64,000 nucleotides of DNA from Polaribacter sp. Q13. GTDB lineage: Bacteria; Bacteroidota; Bacteroidia; Flavobacteriales; Flavobacteriaceae. The translations under genes and the position numbers were made by a program. The DNA lies in assembly GCF_016858305.2 (NCBI RefSeq), contig NZ_CP074436.1:3244001-3308000 (forward strand). Reading direction: 5' to 3'. The notes beneath the pieces were generated by a model. That model made no database searches, was not told the DNA's origin, and saw only the letters and a program-made list of their open reading frames with translations. Below are positions 8,550-17,246 of this stretch, one piece after another; positions within the stretch are counted from its first letter, which is position 1, and every line of letters starts with the position of its first letter.

Positions 8550-9698
8550 ATGAAATTCAATACCAAAACAATTCACGGAGGTCAAAAACCAGAAGAAACT
8601 ACCGGAGCAGTAATGCCACCAGTTTTTTTAACATCTACTTTTGCAAAAACGAGTCCTACAGAACACAAAGGATTTGAATATTCTAGAGGAGGAAACCCAA
8701 CAAGGGCAGCCTTAGAAAACAGTTTAGCATCTTTAGAAAATGGAACACATGCATTTGCATTTGCATCTGGTTTGGCAGCAATAGATGCTGTTTTACGTTT
8801 ATTAAACCCAGGTGATGAAATTATAGCCGGAGATGATTTATATGGAGGTAGTTATAGAATGTTTACCAAGTTGTTTCAAAAATACGGATTAGAGTTTTCT
8901 TTTGTAAACATGGACGATGTTAAAAACATTACAAATGCCATTACAGAAAATACAAAGTTAGTTTGGATAGAAACACCAACAAATCCGTTAATGAAAATTG
9001 CCGATATAAAAGCAATTTCATCAGCCGTAAAAGATATTGATGCTGCTATTTTAATAGGAGTAGATAATACATTTGCTACGCCTTATTTACAGCAACCTTT
9101 AGATTTAGGAACCGATATTGTAATGCATTCTGCAACAAAATATTTAGGTGGTCATAGCGATTTAATTATGGGAGCCTTAATTGTAAAGGATAAAAAGCTA
9201 GCAGAAGACATTCATTTTATTCAATACGCCGCAGGAGCAATTTCTGGACCAATGGACTCTTTTTTAGCATTAAGAGGCATAAAAACGTTACATATAAGAA
9301 TGCAACGACATTGTGAAAACGGAATTATAGTAGCTAAATTTTTAGAAAAACATCCAAAAGTAAGCGTGGTGTATTATCCTGGTTTAGAAAAGCATCCAAA
9401 TCATAAATTGGCTAAAAGTCAAATGAAAGACTTTGGCGGAATGGTTTCTTTTAGACTAAAAGAGGAGACTCAAGAAGCAGCATATGCATTTTTAGAAAAC
9501 ACTAAAATATTTACGTTAGCAGAATCTTTAGGCGGCGTAGAAAGTTTATCTAATCACCCAATAAGTATGTCTCATGGTTCTATTCCTGCACCAGAAAAAG
9601 AACGAATGGGTATTACAAATTCCTTAATTCGTTTAAGTGTTGGTATTGAAGATATAGAAGATATACTTGCAGACTTAGAACAAGCATTAAAAGTATAA
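8550..9698 (+). CDS. Cystathionine gamma-synthase/lyase-type PLP enzyme
   Basis: A member of the Cys/Met metabolism PLP enzyme family (trans-sulfuration). The PLP lysine sits in SATKYLGGHSDLIMG, and YSRGGNPTR, ETPTNPLM and SLGGVESL are family hallmarks. I chose the ATG at 8550 (382 aa) over an upstream in-frame TTG at 8505 because the conserved protein begins MKFNTKTIHGG. Synthase, beta-lyase and gamma-lyase activities cannot be separated by eye. It is monocistronic, bounded by the hairpin repeat and a strong terminator. Confidence 0.9.
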   Translation: MKFNTKTIHGGQKPEETTGAVMPPVFLTSTFAKTSPTEHKGFEYSRGGNPTRAALENSLASLENGTHAFAFASGLAAIDAVLRLLNPGDEIIAGDDLYGGSYRMFTKLFQKYGLEFSFVNMDDVKNITNAITENTKLVWIETPTNPLMKIADIKAISSAVKDIDAAILIGVDNTFATPYLQQPLDLGTDIVMHSATKYLGGHSDLIMGALIVKDKKLAEDIHFIQYAAGAISGPMDSFLALRGIKTLHIRMQRHCENGIIVAKFLEKHPKVSVVYYPGLEKHPNHKLAKSQMKDFGGMVSFRLKEETQEAAYAFLENTKIFTLAESLGGVESLSNHPISMSHGSIPAPEKERMGITNSLIRLSVGIEDIEDILADLEQALKV

Positions 9699-9699
9699 A

Positions 9700-9726
9700 A
9701 AAAAGAGCCAATTGGCTCTTTTTTTT
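9700..9726 (+). terminator. Terminator of the PLP enzyme gene
   Basis: AAAAGAGCCAATTGGCTCTTTT is a perfect palindrome starting 2 bases after the stop codon and followed by more T residues. Confidence 0.85.
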
Positions 9727-9873
9727 GTCAATCTAAATTTATTTTAGATTCTTATGGTTTTTAAATTTTAGTTATTTTAGATACTGAAACAAGTTACGTT
9801 TGACGATTTCAGTAATAAGCTATATATCAGTTAATTATTACATTTTTTCAAATTATAAAAAAAACTCCACATA

Positions 9874-9975
9874 CCTGTCACTTCGACCTTTTGGGAGAAG
9901 TCTCATAAAGAAGAGAACGCAAAATTGAGCAATATTATGTGATTTCTCCCTTGGGGTCGAAATGATAAAGCTGTA
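9874..9975. repeat. Imperfect inverted-repeat element (flavobacterial type)
   Basis: The left arm CTGTCACTTCGACC...GGGAGAAGTCTCAT (9875-9905) and the right arm ATGTGATTTCTCCC...GGTCGAAATGAT (9937-9975) are imperfect reverse complements. The arms resemble those of the elements around the GIY-YIG gene at 21.7-22.4 kb. The rest of the 310-base gap from 9727 to 10037 is AT-rich and shows no gene. Confidence 0.65.
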
Positions 9976-10037
9976 CGTCATCATTAATGCTTGAGAATTT
10001 TTTTTGTCTTGTGCCTCAGCATGACAAGTTTTTAAAC

Positions 10038-11660
10038 TTATTCTGGGATTTTAACAGTAAACACATTTCCATCTAAATAATAATTTGCTCTTACTTCTAA
10101 TTCTTCAGAATAATAGATAATTTTTTCTGGTTGTTGTTTTAGTAAGTAGTTACCAGTATCCCATTTATTATTTTTGTTTTCATCAACAATAGCTCTTATA
10201 TAGTACTTTTTAGGTTCTAAAAGATTGTATTGTATTTGCCCGGAACCAGAAATAAACTTTGTTTCTATAAGCTTGTCTTTGTCTTTTCCTTCTAAAAGTT
10301 CAATAATTAAATGATTAGAAGTTTCATTTACAATATCCATTGTTATTCTTCCGTAATCTTCAATTTCTTTTGTTGTAAATTTATAATTTAAGGTATCATT
10401 TTTTTGTTCAAATATGTCGGAAATAGCTTCCGGCATCATTTTTAAGGCATATTTTTGTTGTGGTTTTTTATTAAAAACCAAAGCTATTTTATTTTCTTTA
10501 TCAGAAATAAAACTAACAAAAGGAATCGTTAACGTGTCTTTATCTACAAGGGTAATTTTACTCGTATCAATTTTCACAAGCGGGTTATTTCCTTTCATAA
10601 AAAAAGTATCTCTAAGATGAAGCGTCCCTTCAGTAGAAGCGCTTAGAATTAAGGAGTCAATCTTTTTCTTACGAAGTTTTACGGTAACGGTATCTATAAA
10701 ATTGTCGTTGGTAACTATAAAGTTTAAAGAATCTGCTTCAAAAGGTTTGTACCAATAGTTTAGGGTGTCTTTGTCTATTTCAAATTTAGAAACACTCTTA
10801 AAGTCATCAGGAGTATCAGAAATAATTTTAACTTTTAGATCTTTTATTTCGCCCTCATAGCCAAATTCAATTTTACCTCTCGTAATTTCTTTACCACGTT
10901 TAAATTGATAAGGTTGCGTTTCTTTAAATAATACAATTGGTTTTTTAATAATACTATCTCTAGGTAAAGTTATGGTGTCTGTAAAAAAACCTATTTTATC
11001 TTCCTTTGGATTAAAAAGGTAATCGTTGGTAGTTTCTTTTAGGGCAATCATTAGATACTTACCTTCTTTTAAATTAGTAAGATTATATAGTGAGGTATCT
11101 AAACTGTTTGTTACATAATTTGGTTTGTTTTTAAAAACGATAGAATCTGTAAAAGAACTATCTATTTTATATAACAGCACATTAATATTTTTCTGACTTT
11201 CATCTGAATATGCATCTTTAATTTTACCAGAAGTAGACAGTGAATCGATATATTTCCCTGTAGAAAAAACATATTTAAAACTTTCTAATTTATTTCCTTC
11301 ATTATTATCTTCAATAGCATTACCAAAGTTTATAATATAGGTGGTGTTTTTAATTAAAGTATCAAGAATTTGTATGTTTAAAAATTTGCTTGCGGTACTT
11401 TGTGGGGTTACCAATAAAGGTGTTTTTAAAGGAGGAGAAACAATAAGCTGTTTGTTTAAATCCTTTAATTTTATATACTCATTAAAATTTAACTCTATTT
11501 CTTTTGCGTCAAAATTAATAGTTTCATAAGCCGGTTTAGAGGTTACAAACAAAGGTGCATCCTCATCTTTAGGCCCACCTTCTGGGTTTCCTGTTCTTGC
11601 GCAGTTGGTTAAAATTACAATTGAAATGCTAAAAAAAATAAATCTAAAAATGGGTTTCAC
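10038..11660 (-). CDS. Big_5 Ig-like domain lipoprotein
   Basis: A 540-aa envelope protein. The lipobox VILTNC places the lipidated Cys at position 20, followed by the RTGNPEGGPKDEDAP segment that I associate with a conserved Bacteroidota lipoprotein family. A bacterial Ig-like (Big_5) domain covers roughly residues 30-135 (FNEYIKLKDLN...FSTGKYID), and the remaining part is beta-rich with a C-terminal carboxypeptidase-regulatory-like stretch (YYIRAIVDENKNNKWDTGNY). Function is unknown. comF lies 57 bases downstream on the same strand, so an operon is possible. Confidence 0.8.
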   Translation of the reverse strand: MKPIFRFIFFSISIVILTNCARTGNPEGGPKDEDAPLFVTSKPAYETINFDAKEIELNFNEYIKLKDLNKQLIVSPPLKTPLLVTPQSTASKFLNIQILDTLIKNTTYIINFGNAIEDNNEGNKLESFKYVFSTGKYIDSLSTSGKIKDAYSDESQKNINVLLYKIDSSFTDSIVFKNKPNYVTNSLDTSLYNLTNLKEGKYLMIALKETTNDYLFNPKEDKIGFFTDTITLPRDSIIKKPIVLFKETQPYQFKRGKEITRGKIEFGYEGEIKDLKVKIISDTPDDFKSVSKFEIDKDTLNYWYKPFEADSLNFIVTNDNFIDTVTVKLRKKKIDSLILSASTEGTLHLRDTFFMKGNNPLVKIDTSKITLVDKDTLTIPFVSFISDKENKIALVFNKKPQQKYALKMMPEAISDIFEQKNDTLNYKFTTKEIEDYGRITMDIVNETSNHLIIELLEGKDKDKLIETKFISGSGQIQYNLLEPKKYYIRAIVDENKNNKWDTGNYLLKQQPEKIIYYSEELEVRANYYLDGNVFTVKIPE

Positions 11661-11716
11661 AAAAAGTAAATTTGATACAAATTAACAATATATTTTTGAC
11701 TTAAAAAGCATAAATT

Positions 11717-12403
11717 TTATTCGGTATATGCCATTGTTAAAATACTGATTTTTACACCTTCGGTTTTTTGCAACTCTTTTGCACAAGCTTCTAAGGTTGC
11801 ACCCGTTGTAATTACATCATCAATTAATAAAATGTGTTTGTTTTTTAAGGCAGTTAAGTTAGATAACTGAAATTTTGTATCGTTATTATTAAAACGCTCA
11901 AAACGAGCTTTAAAAGTTTGGGTTTTTGATGTAGATGTTCTCAATAAAACTGTTTCTTTAAACGGTTTTTCTAAGTGATTGCTTAACATGTTTCCAAATT
12001 TCGAAACCTGATTATACCCTCTTTGCCTACGTTTTTTAGGATGCAACGGAACTGGAATAATAATATTGATGTCTGAAAATTCATTATTTTCTTTTAAAAT
12101 TTCTCCTAACCAATTACCAAAAAAGATGCCTATTTCTTCATTTCCTTTGTATTTTAATTCGTGTATTAACTTTTTTGTGATGCCTTCTTTTCTATAAAAC
12201 AATAAAGAATATGCTTTTTCTATGGCAACTCGTCCATAGAAAGTTTTAGATATTTTGTTCTCTGTGTAGTTTGTAAAATTGGTTAAAGGCAAGTCGTGCC
12301 TACAGAATGTACAGATTACATTTTCGTTCTGTGTTAGTTGGTCGTCGCAATTAGCACATAATTTAGGATAAAAAAGATTGAATAAGTCTTTTAAAATTCG
12401 CAT
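11717..12403 (-). CDS. comFC: ComF family phosphoribosyltransferase-like protein
   Basis: A 228-aa ComFC-type protein. The N-terminal zinc ribbon has Cys16, Cys19, Cys31 and Cys34. The phosphoribosyltransferase-like domain shows the ComF block IPVPLHPKKRRQRGYNQ and the PRPP loop LLIDDVITTGATLEA. In transformable bacteria ComFC is needed for uptake of single-stranded DNA; in others the role is unclear. No other competence gene is in the window. Confidence 0.9.
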   Translation of the reverse strand: MRILKDLFNLFYPKLCANCDDQLTQNENVICTFCRHDLPLTNFTNYTENKISKTFYGRVAIEKAYSLLFYRKEGITKKLIHELKYKGNEEIGIFFGNWLGEILKENNEFSDINIIIPVPLHPKKRRQRGYNQVSKFGNMLSNHLEKPFKETVLLRTSTSKTQTFKARFERFNNNDTKFQLSNLTALKNKHILLIDDVITTGATLEACAKELQKTEGVKISILTMAYTE

Positions 12404-12454
12404 TTTTACAAAGTCTTTTTTTGGAAAGATAATAATATAATTTAAGAACGAGAT

Positions 12455-13018
12455 TTGATTAGCAGGTTAAATTTTTTGAAAGAGTCAATTAAAAATCTAA
12501 AAACATTAGGAACCGTTACGCCTAGTTCTCGGTTTTTAGCAGAAAGAATGCTAAAAAAAATAGATTTTTCTAAAGTGGAGGTTTTAGTTGAATTTGGACC
12601 AGGAGATGGAGTTATAACGAAACTGATCTTAGAAAAATTACCTAAAAATGCTACTTTAATTTGTTTTGAGATCAATGATAATTTTTACGATCAACTATCA
12701 GACATAAAAAATAAACAGCTTGTTGTGGTGAAGTCTTCTGCAGAAAAAATTGGAGAAGAGTTAAAAAAATTAAACTTTCATAAAACCTGTCATATTATTT
12801 CTAGCTTGCCGTTAACCATCATTCCAGAAGAAGTTACAAATGAAATTTTAGAGAAATCTTTTGATGTTCTAGAAGATAATGGAACATTTATTCAGTTTCA
12901 GTATAGTTTAACATATTTCAAAAAACTTAAAAGTATGTTTAATCAATCTATATCTTTAGGTTTTGAGCCCTTAAATTTTCCTCCAGCCTTTGTTTATCAT
13001 TGTAAAAAAGTAGGTTAA
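12455..13018 (+). CDS. SAM-dependent methyltransferase, PmtA/KsgA-like
   Basis: A 187-aa Rossmann-fold methyltransferase. The SAM motif I reads VEFGPGDGVITK and the later SSLPLTIIPEEV segment resembles bacterial phospholipid N-methyltransferases and the KsgA superfamily. No ATG exists near the N-terminus; the start is TTG at 12455 or TTG at 12476, since a stop codon lies in frame at 12443 and the first ATG would remove the conserved GTVTPSSRFLA helix. The substrate is unknown. It is divergent from comF. Confidence 0.75.
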   Translation: MISRLNFLKESIKNLKTLGTVTPSSRFLAERMLKKIDFSKVEVLVEFGPGDGVITKLILEKLPKNATLICFEINDNFYDQLSDIKNKQLVVVKSSAEKIGEELKKLNFHKTCHIISSLPLTIIPEEVTNEILEKSFDVLEDNGTFIQFQYSLTYFKKLKSMFNQSISLGFEPLNFPPAFVYHCKKVG

Positions 13019-13025
13019 ATTTTTA

Positions 13026-13055
13026 TTGATAAATTTTTAGATTGATGTATATTTG
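13026..13055 (+). promoter_or_regulatory. glyS promoter (TTG / TATATTTG)
   Basis: A TTG at 13026-13028 and an exact TAnnTTTG box (TATATTTG) at 13048-13055 are separated by 19 bases, the spacing described for Bacteroidota sigma-ABfr promoters. The box ends 8 bases before the glyS ATG, so the leader would be only a few bases long. Confidence 0.7.
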
Positions 13056-13063
13056 TCGCCATT

Positions 13064-14605
13064 ATGGCAAAACAAGAAGATCAATTTAAAAAAGTATTAT
13101 CGCACGCTAAAGAATATGGTTATGTATTTCAGTCTTCTGAAATTTATGACGGTTTAAGTGCGGTTTACGACTATGCTCAAAACGGAGTTGAGCTAAAGAA
13201 AAATATTAGAGATTATTGGTGGAAAGCAATGGTGCAAATGCACGAAAACATTGTGGGTATAGATGCTTCTATTTTAATGCATCCTACAACTTGGAAAGCT
13301 TCTGGGCATGTAGACGCTTTTAATGATCCATTAATTGATAACAAAGATTCTAAAAAACGTTATAGAGCTGATGTTTTAATTGAAGAATATTGCGCTAAAA
13401 TTGAAGGAAAAATAAATAAAGAAGTTGCTAAAGCGGCAAAACGTTTTGGTGATGCTTTTAATAAAGAAGAATTTTTGGCTACCAACGGAAGAGTAGTTGG
13501 GTATCAAGAAAAAATAAATACCATTTTAGCAAGAATGGGTGCTTCTTTAGAAAAAGAAGATTTAGCCGATGTAAAGTTGTTAATTGAAGAATTAGAAATT
13601 GCAGATCCTTTAACAGGTTCTAGAAATTGGACAGATGTAAAACAGTTCAATTTAATGTTTGGTACCAAATTAGGTGCTTCTGCAGAAACTGCAATGGATT
13701 TATATTTACGTCCGGAAACGGCACAAGGAATTTTTGTAAATTTCTTAAACGTGCAAAAAACAGGAAGAATGAAAATTCCTTTTGGTATTGCGCAAACTGG
13801 TAAAGCGTTTAGAAATGAGATTGTTGCAAGACAGTTTATTTTTAGAATGCGTGAGTTTGAACAAATGGAAATGCAATTTTTTGTAAAACCAGGAACTCAA
13901 AAAGAATGGTATGATCAATGGAAAGAAACGCGTTTAAAATGGCATTTATCTTTAGGGATGGGCGCAGAGAACTACCGTTTTCATGATCATGATAAATTAG
14001 CACATTACGCAGATGCTGCTGCAGATATTGAGTTTAATTTTCCTTTCGGATTTAAAGAATTAGAAGGAATTCATTCTCGTACAGATTTCGATTTAAAAGC
14101 ACATGAAAAATTTTCTGGTAAGAAATTACAGTATTTCGATCATGAAGAAAATAAAAGTTACACACCTTATGTGGTGGAAACATCTATTGGTTTAGATAGA
14201 ATGTTCTTAGCTGTTTTTTCTCACTCTCTAGTAGAAGAAGAGCTAGAAAACGGAACTACAAGAACGGTTTTAAAATTACCATCGGTTTTAGCACCGTTTA
14301 AAGCAGCTATTTTTCCTTTAGTTAAAAAGGATGGTTTGCCAGAAGTAGCGCGTGAAATTATGGATGAATTAAAATGGGATTTCAACGTTTTTTACGATGA
14401 AAAAGATGCTGTTGGTAAACGTTACAGACGTCAGGATGCTGCAGGAACACCATTTTGTATTACCGTAGATCATGATACTTTAAACGATAAATGTGTTACT
14501 ATTAGACATAGAGATACGATGGAGCAGAAAAGAGTTGCTATTGCAGATTTAAAAGAAATTATAAAAGCAGAAGTAGCTGTAAAAACTTGGTTACAGAAAA
14601 TGTAA
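13064..14605 (+). CDS. glyS: Glycyl-tRNA synthetase (single-chain alpha2 type)
   Basis: Class II aminoacyl-tRNA synthetase charging tRNA-Gly. Motif 2 (FRNEIVARQFIFRMREFEQMEM) and motif 3 (YVVETSIGLDRMF) are visible, as is RPETAQGIFVNF. The C-terminal anticodon-binding domain (APFKAAIFPLVKK onward) completes the 513-aa protein. The N-terminal HPTTWKASGHVDAFNDP segment is typical of the eukaryote/archaeal-like homodimeric form rather than the two-subunit GlyQS. It has its own promoter and terminator. Confidence 0.96.
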   Translation: MAKQEDQFKKVLSHAKEYGYVFQSSEIYDGLSAVYDYAQNGVELKKNIRDYWWKAMVQMHENIVGIDASILMHPTTWKASGHVDAFNDPLIDNKDSKKRYRADVLIEEYCAKIEGKINKEVAKAAKRFGDAFNKEEFLATNGRVVGYQEKINTILARMGASLEKEDLADVKLLIEELEIADPLTGSRNWTDVKQFNLMFGTKLGASAETAMDLYLRPETAQGIFVNFLNVQKTGRMKIPFGIAQTGKAFRNEIVARQFIFRMREFEQMEMQFFVKPGTQKEWYDQWKETRLKWHLSLGMGAENYRFHDHDKLAHYADAAADIEFNFPFGFKELEGIHSRTDFDLKAHEKFSGKKLQYFDHEENKSYTPYVVETSIGLDRMFLAVFSHSLVEEELENGTTRTVLKLPSVLAPFKAAIFPLVKKDGLPEVAREIMDELKWDFNVFYDEKDAVGKRYRRQDAAGTPFCITVDHDTLNDKCVTIRHRDTMEQKRVAIADLKEIIKAEVAVKTWLQKM

Positions 14606-14623
14606 TTAAAGTTAAGGCGTAAA

Positions 14624-14657
14624 AAAAAGCTGAATCTCAATTGAGATTCAGCTTTTT
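14624..14657 (+). terminator. Terminator of glyS
   Basis: AAAAAGCTGAATCTCAA pairs perfectly with TTGAGATTCAGCTTTTT and is followed by more T residues. The A-run on the left lets it also serve the convergent HMA lipoprotein gene. Confidence 0.85.
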
Positions 14658-14695
14658 TTTTGATATATGATTTTGTTGTTAACTTTTTAAAAAAG

Positions 14696-15028
14696 TTATT
14701 CTTTTGATGAGATAGAGGCTTTGTAAAGTTCTCCACCAGCAATTCCGCTAACAAAAGAAGCTAAATCTTCTTTAGAAGTGGTGTTTGCATCAAACTGAAT
14801 ATTGGCAATACTATCTGTAAAAATTACTTTAGCATCTATAACACCTTCTTTTTTAGATAATTTAGATTGAATAGTTTTTGCACAACCAATTTCGCAGGTC
14901 ATTCCAGAAATTGCTAAAGAAACACTTTGTTTGTTAACAGGAAGTACTTCTTTTTTTGCTTCACTTTTACAGCCAATTAAAACGAAACAAGCAAGTAGAA
15001 AAGAAAATAATATTTTTTTAATTTTCAT
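14696..15028 (-). CDS. Heavy-metal-associated (HMA) domain lipoprotein
   Basis: A 110-aa envelope protein with lipobox VLIGC (Cys20). The mature part is a single HMA ferredoxin-like domain with the metal site SGMTCEIGCAKTI: Cys45 and Cys49 are spaced C-x3-C instead of the canonical C-x2-C. A copper or other soft-metal chaperone role in the periplasm is inferred from the family. It stands alone, with a 160-base upstream gap that contains no other gene. Confidence 0.8.
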   Translation of the reverse strand: MKIKKILFSFLLACFVLIGCKSEAKKEVLPVNKQSVSLAISGMTCEIGCAKTIQSKLSKKEGVIDAKVIFTDSIANIQFDANTTSKEDLASFVSGIAGGELYKASISSKE

Positions 15029-15189
15029 AAAAATAGATTTAGAATATAAATATTTGAGTTAAAAAATAATTTGAATAACCCCTTAACGAATTGCATAAGG
15101 TTAAATTGTAAAATTATTATGCAAATTTATCAATAAAAGTACTGAAATTTAAACTTTTGTCGGATTTTTACAGAATACTTTTTTAGTCA

Positions 15190-16065
15190 ATGAATAATCA
15201 GCAACAAAAATGGTTTTACCTTATTATTTTATCAATAGTTTGGGGTAGTTCATTTATCTTAATGAAGAAAGCTCTTTTAGGGGTAACTCCTATTCAATTA
15301 GGAGCGTTAAGAATGATTTTTACGGCTATATTTTTACTTTCTTTCGCTTTTCCATCCATAAAAAAAATAAAGAAAAGACATTGGAAATATATTGCATACA
15401 CAGCACTTGTAGGTACATTTATACCCGGTTTTCTATTTGCTTTTGCAATTACCAGTATAGATAGTGCTATTGTGTCTATTCTAAATTCTTTTACACCTTT
15501 TAATACTTTAATTTTTGGAGCAATTGTTTTTGGTTTTGCTTTTAGAAAAGCTCAGTTGTATGGAATTTTGATTGGTTTAATAGGTACTCTAATTTTAATA
15601 TTAGAAGGAGCAGATGTAAACCCAAATCAAAATTATTGGTATGCTTTCTTAATTATAATTGCTTCTGTTGGGTATGCTTTTAATGCCAATATGGTTAAAA
15701 AATATTTGTATGACTTGGATGCATTGGCAATAACAACCGGTAATTTTTTATTATTGATTATTCCTGCAACCTTTGTTTTAAGTTTTACAGATTTTTTTAA
15801 TACGTTTGATACAGATAATGAGGTTCTCATGCATTCATTGGGTTATTTAGCTGTTTTATCTGTTGTTGGTACGGCTATTGCAAAAACAATTTATAATAAG
15901 TTAGTTCATATTTCTTCTCCAGTTTTTTCATCATCAGTAACTTATTTAATTCCTATTGTGGCTATTTTATGGGGAATGTTAGATGGTGAAAAGTTAAGTT
16001 TCATTCAGCTTATTGGAGGTGTAATTATACTTTTAGGTGTATACTTTGTAAATAAGACAAAGTAG
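15190..16065 (+). CDS. EamA/DMT-family transporter
   Basis: A 291-aa inner-membrane protein with about ten hydrophobic helices in two EamA repeats. The N-terminal WFYLIILSIVWGSSFILMKK and the second-half TYLIPIVAILWGMLDGEKLS segments are typical of drug/metabolite transporters. The substrate cannot be predicted. No partner gene is linked. Confidence 0.88.
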   Translation: MNNQQQKWFYLIILSIVWGSSFILMKKALLGVTPIQLGALRMIFTAIFLLSFAFPSIKKIKKRHWKYIAYTALVGTFIPGFLFAFAITSIDSAIVSILNSFTPFNTLIFGAIVFGFAFRKAQLYGILIGLIGTLILILEGADVNPNQNYWYAFLIIIASVGYAFNANMVKKYLYDLDALAITTGNFLLLIIPATFVLSFTDFFNTFDTDNEVLMHSLGYLAVLSVVGTAIAKTIYNKLVHISSPVFSSSVTYLIPIVAILWGMLDGEKLSFIQLIGGVIILLGVYFVNKTK

Positions 16066-16124
16066 TTTTTTATAAAGAAAAGGTATTCTCTTGATTTTGA
16101 TAGAAGTATTTATAAAAACTATAT

Positions 16125-16153
16125 TGGTTAGTTCTAAAAAAGATGTATATTTG
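16125..16153 (+). promoter_or_regulatory. rplU-rpmA promoter (TTG / TATATTTG)
   Basis: TTG at 16125-16127 and TATATTTG at 16146-16153 are 18 bases apart and match the Bacteroidota promoter. A leader of roughly 55 bases follows before the rplU ATG, where L21-based autoregulation could act. Confidence 0.7.
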
Positions 16154-16212
16154 CACCCGCATTTTCATTAGGAAACTGCAAAATAATTAGTAATAAACGC
16201 AAAACAAATAGT

Positions 16213-16851
16213 ATGTACGCAATCGTAGAGATGGCAGGGCAGCAGTTTAAAGTTGCAAAAGACCAAAAAGTTTACGTTCACCGTTTACAAGGAGAAGTAG
16301 GATCAAAAGTTACTTTTGATAATGTACTTTTACTTGATGAAAAAGGTAATGTAACTATTGGCGCCCCAGCTATAGAAGGAGCTTCAGTAACAGCTCAAAT
16401 TTTAAGTCACTTAAAAGGTGATAAAGTAATCGTTTTCAAGAAGAAAAGAAGAAAAGGTTACATTAAGAAAAACGGACACAGACAATTTTTAAGCGAGATT
16501 CTTATTGAATCTATTGCTGCTTCTGGTTCTAAAAAAGCTGCTCCTAAAAAAGAAGCTGCTCCAAAAGCAAAAGCTGCTCCAAAGAAATCTGCTAAAGCAG
16601 ACGACTTAAAGAAAATTGAAGGTGCAGGACCTAAAGCTGCAGAAGCTTTAGTAAATGCAGGTTTAGATACTTTTGCAAAAGTAGCAAAAGCAGATCCAGC
16701 AAAATTGAGTGAAATCTTAACTGAAGCAAGTTCTAGATTATCTCATTTAGTAACAACTACTTGGCCTAAACAAGCTGGTTTAGCTGCAGAAGGTAAGTGG
16801 GATGAATTAAAAGAATTACAAGATAGATTAGACGGAGGTATTGAAAAATAA
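16213..16851 (+). CDS. rplU: Ribosomal protein bL21 with C-terminal helix-hairpin-helix extension
   Basis: Residues 1-102 are a complete bL21 ([14 protein letters not shown]...[16 protein letters not shown]). An Ala/Lys/Pro linker (about 103-129) then leads to an extra domain of about 80 residues beginning [20 protein letters not shown], which resembles helix-hairpin-helix modules. Typical bL21 is only about 100 aa, so this is a fusion, one I believe recurs in flavobacteria. It is the first gene of rplU-rpmA. Confidence 0.95.
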   Translation: MYAIVEMAGQQFKVAKDQKVYVHRLQGEVGSKVTFDNVLLLDEKGNVTIGAPAIEGASVTAQILSHLKGDKVIVFKKKRRKGYIKKNGHRQFLSEILIESIAASGSKKAAPKKEAAPKAKAAPKKSAKADDLKKIEGAGPKAAEALVNAGLDTFAKVAKADPAKLSEILTEASSRLSHLVTTTWPKQAGLAAEGKWDELKELQDRLDGGIEK

Positions 16852-16891
16852 TTCCTAAAAATTTAACTTTAACCTATAAAAACTCAATAAG

Positions 16892-17152
16892 ATGGCACAT
16901 AAAAAAGGTGTAGGTAGTTCGAAGAATGGTAGAGAATCAGAATCGAAACGACTAGGAGTAAAAATATTTGGAGGACAAGCTGCAATTGCAGGTAACATTA
17001 TTGTTCGTCAAAGAGGAACAACTCACAATCCAGGAGAAAACGTTTACATGGGTAAAGATCATACTTTACATGCAAAGGTTGACGGTGTTGTAGAATTCCG
17101 TAAGAAAAAAGATAATAGATCATATGTATCTATTACTCCATTTGAAGCTTAA
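16892..17152 (+). CDS. rpmA: Ribosomal protein bL27
   Basis: An 86-aa bL27 with the standard N-terminus [19 protein letters not shown], which in the ribosome reaches the peptidyl transferase centre, and the [19 protein letters not shown] block. There is no N-terminal extension of the kind that needs Prp cleavage in Firmicutes. It follows rplU by 40 bases. Confidence 0.97.
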   Translation: MAHKKGVGSSKNGRESESKRLGVKIFGGQAAIAGNIIVRQRGTTHNPGENVYMGKDHTLHAKVDGVVEFRKKKDNRSYVSITPFEA

Positions 17153-17173
17153 GAAATTTAGCTTTTAAAATTT

Positions 17174-17209
17174 AAAAACGCTCAAACATGTAAATGTTTG
17201 GGCGTTTTT
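17174..17209 (+). terminator. Terminator after rpmA
   Basis: AAAAACGCTCAAACAT pairs with ATGTTTGGGCGTTTTT (one G-T pair) around a short loop and is followed by T residues. Confidence 0.8.
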
Positions 17210-17246
17210 TTGTTTTAGGAAAAATCCGTTTTGTATTTTTACATTT

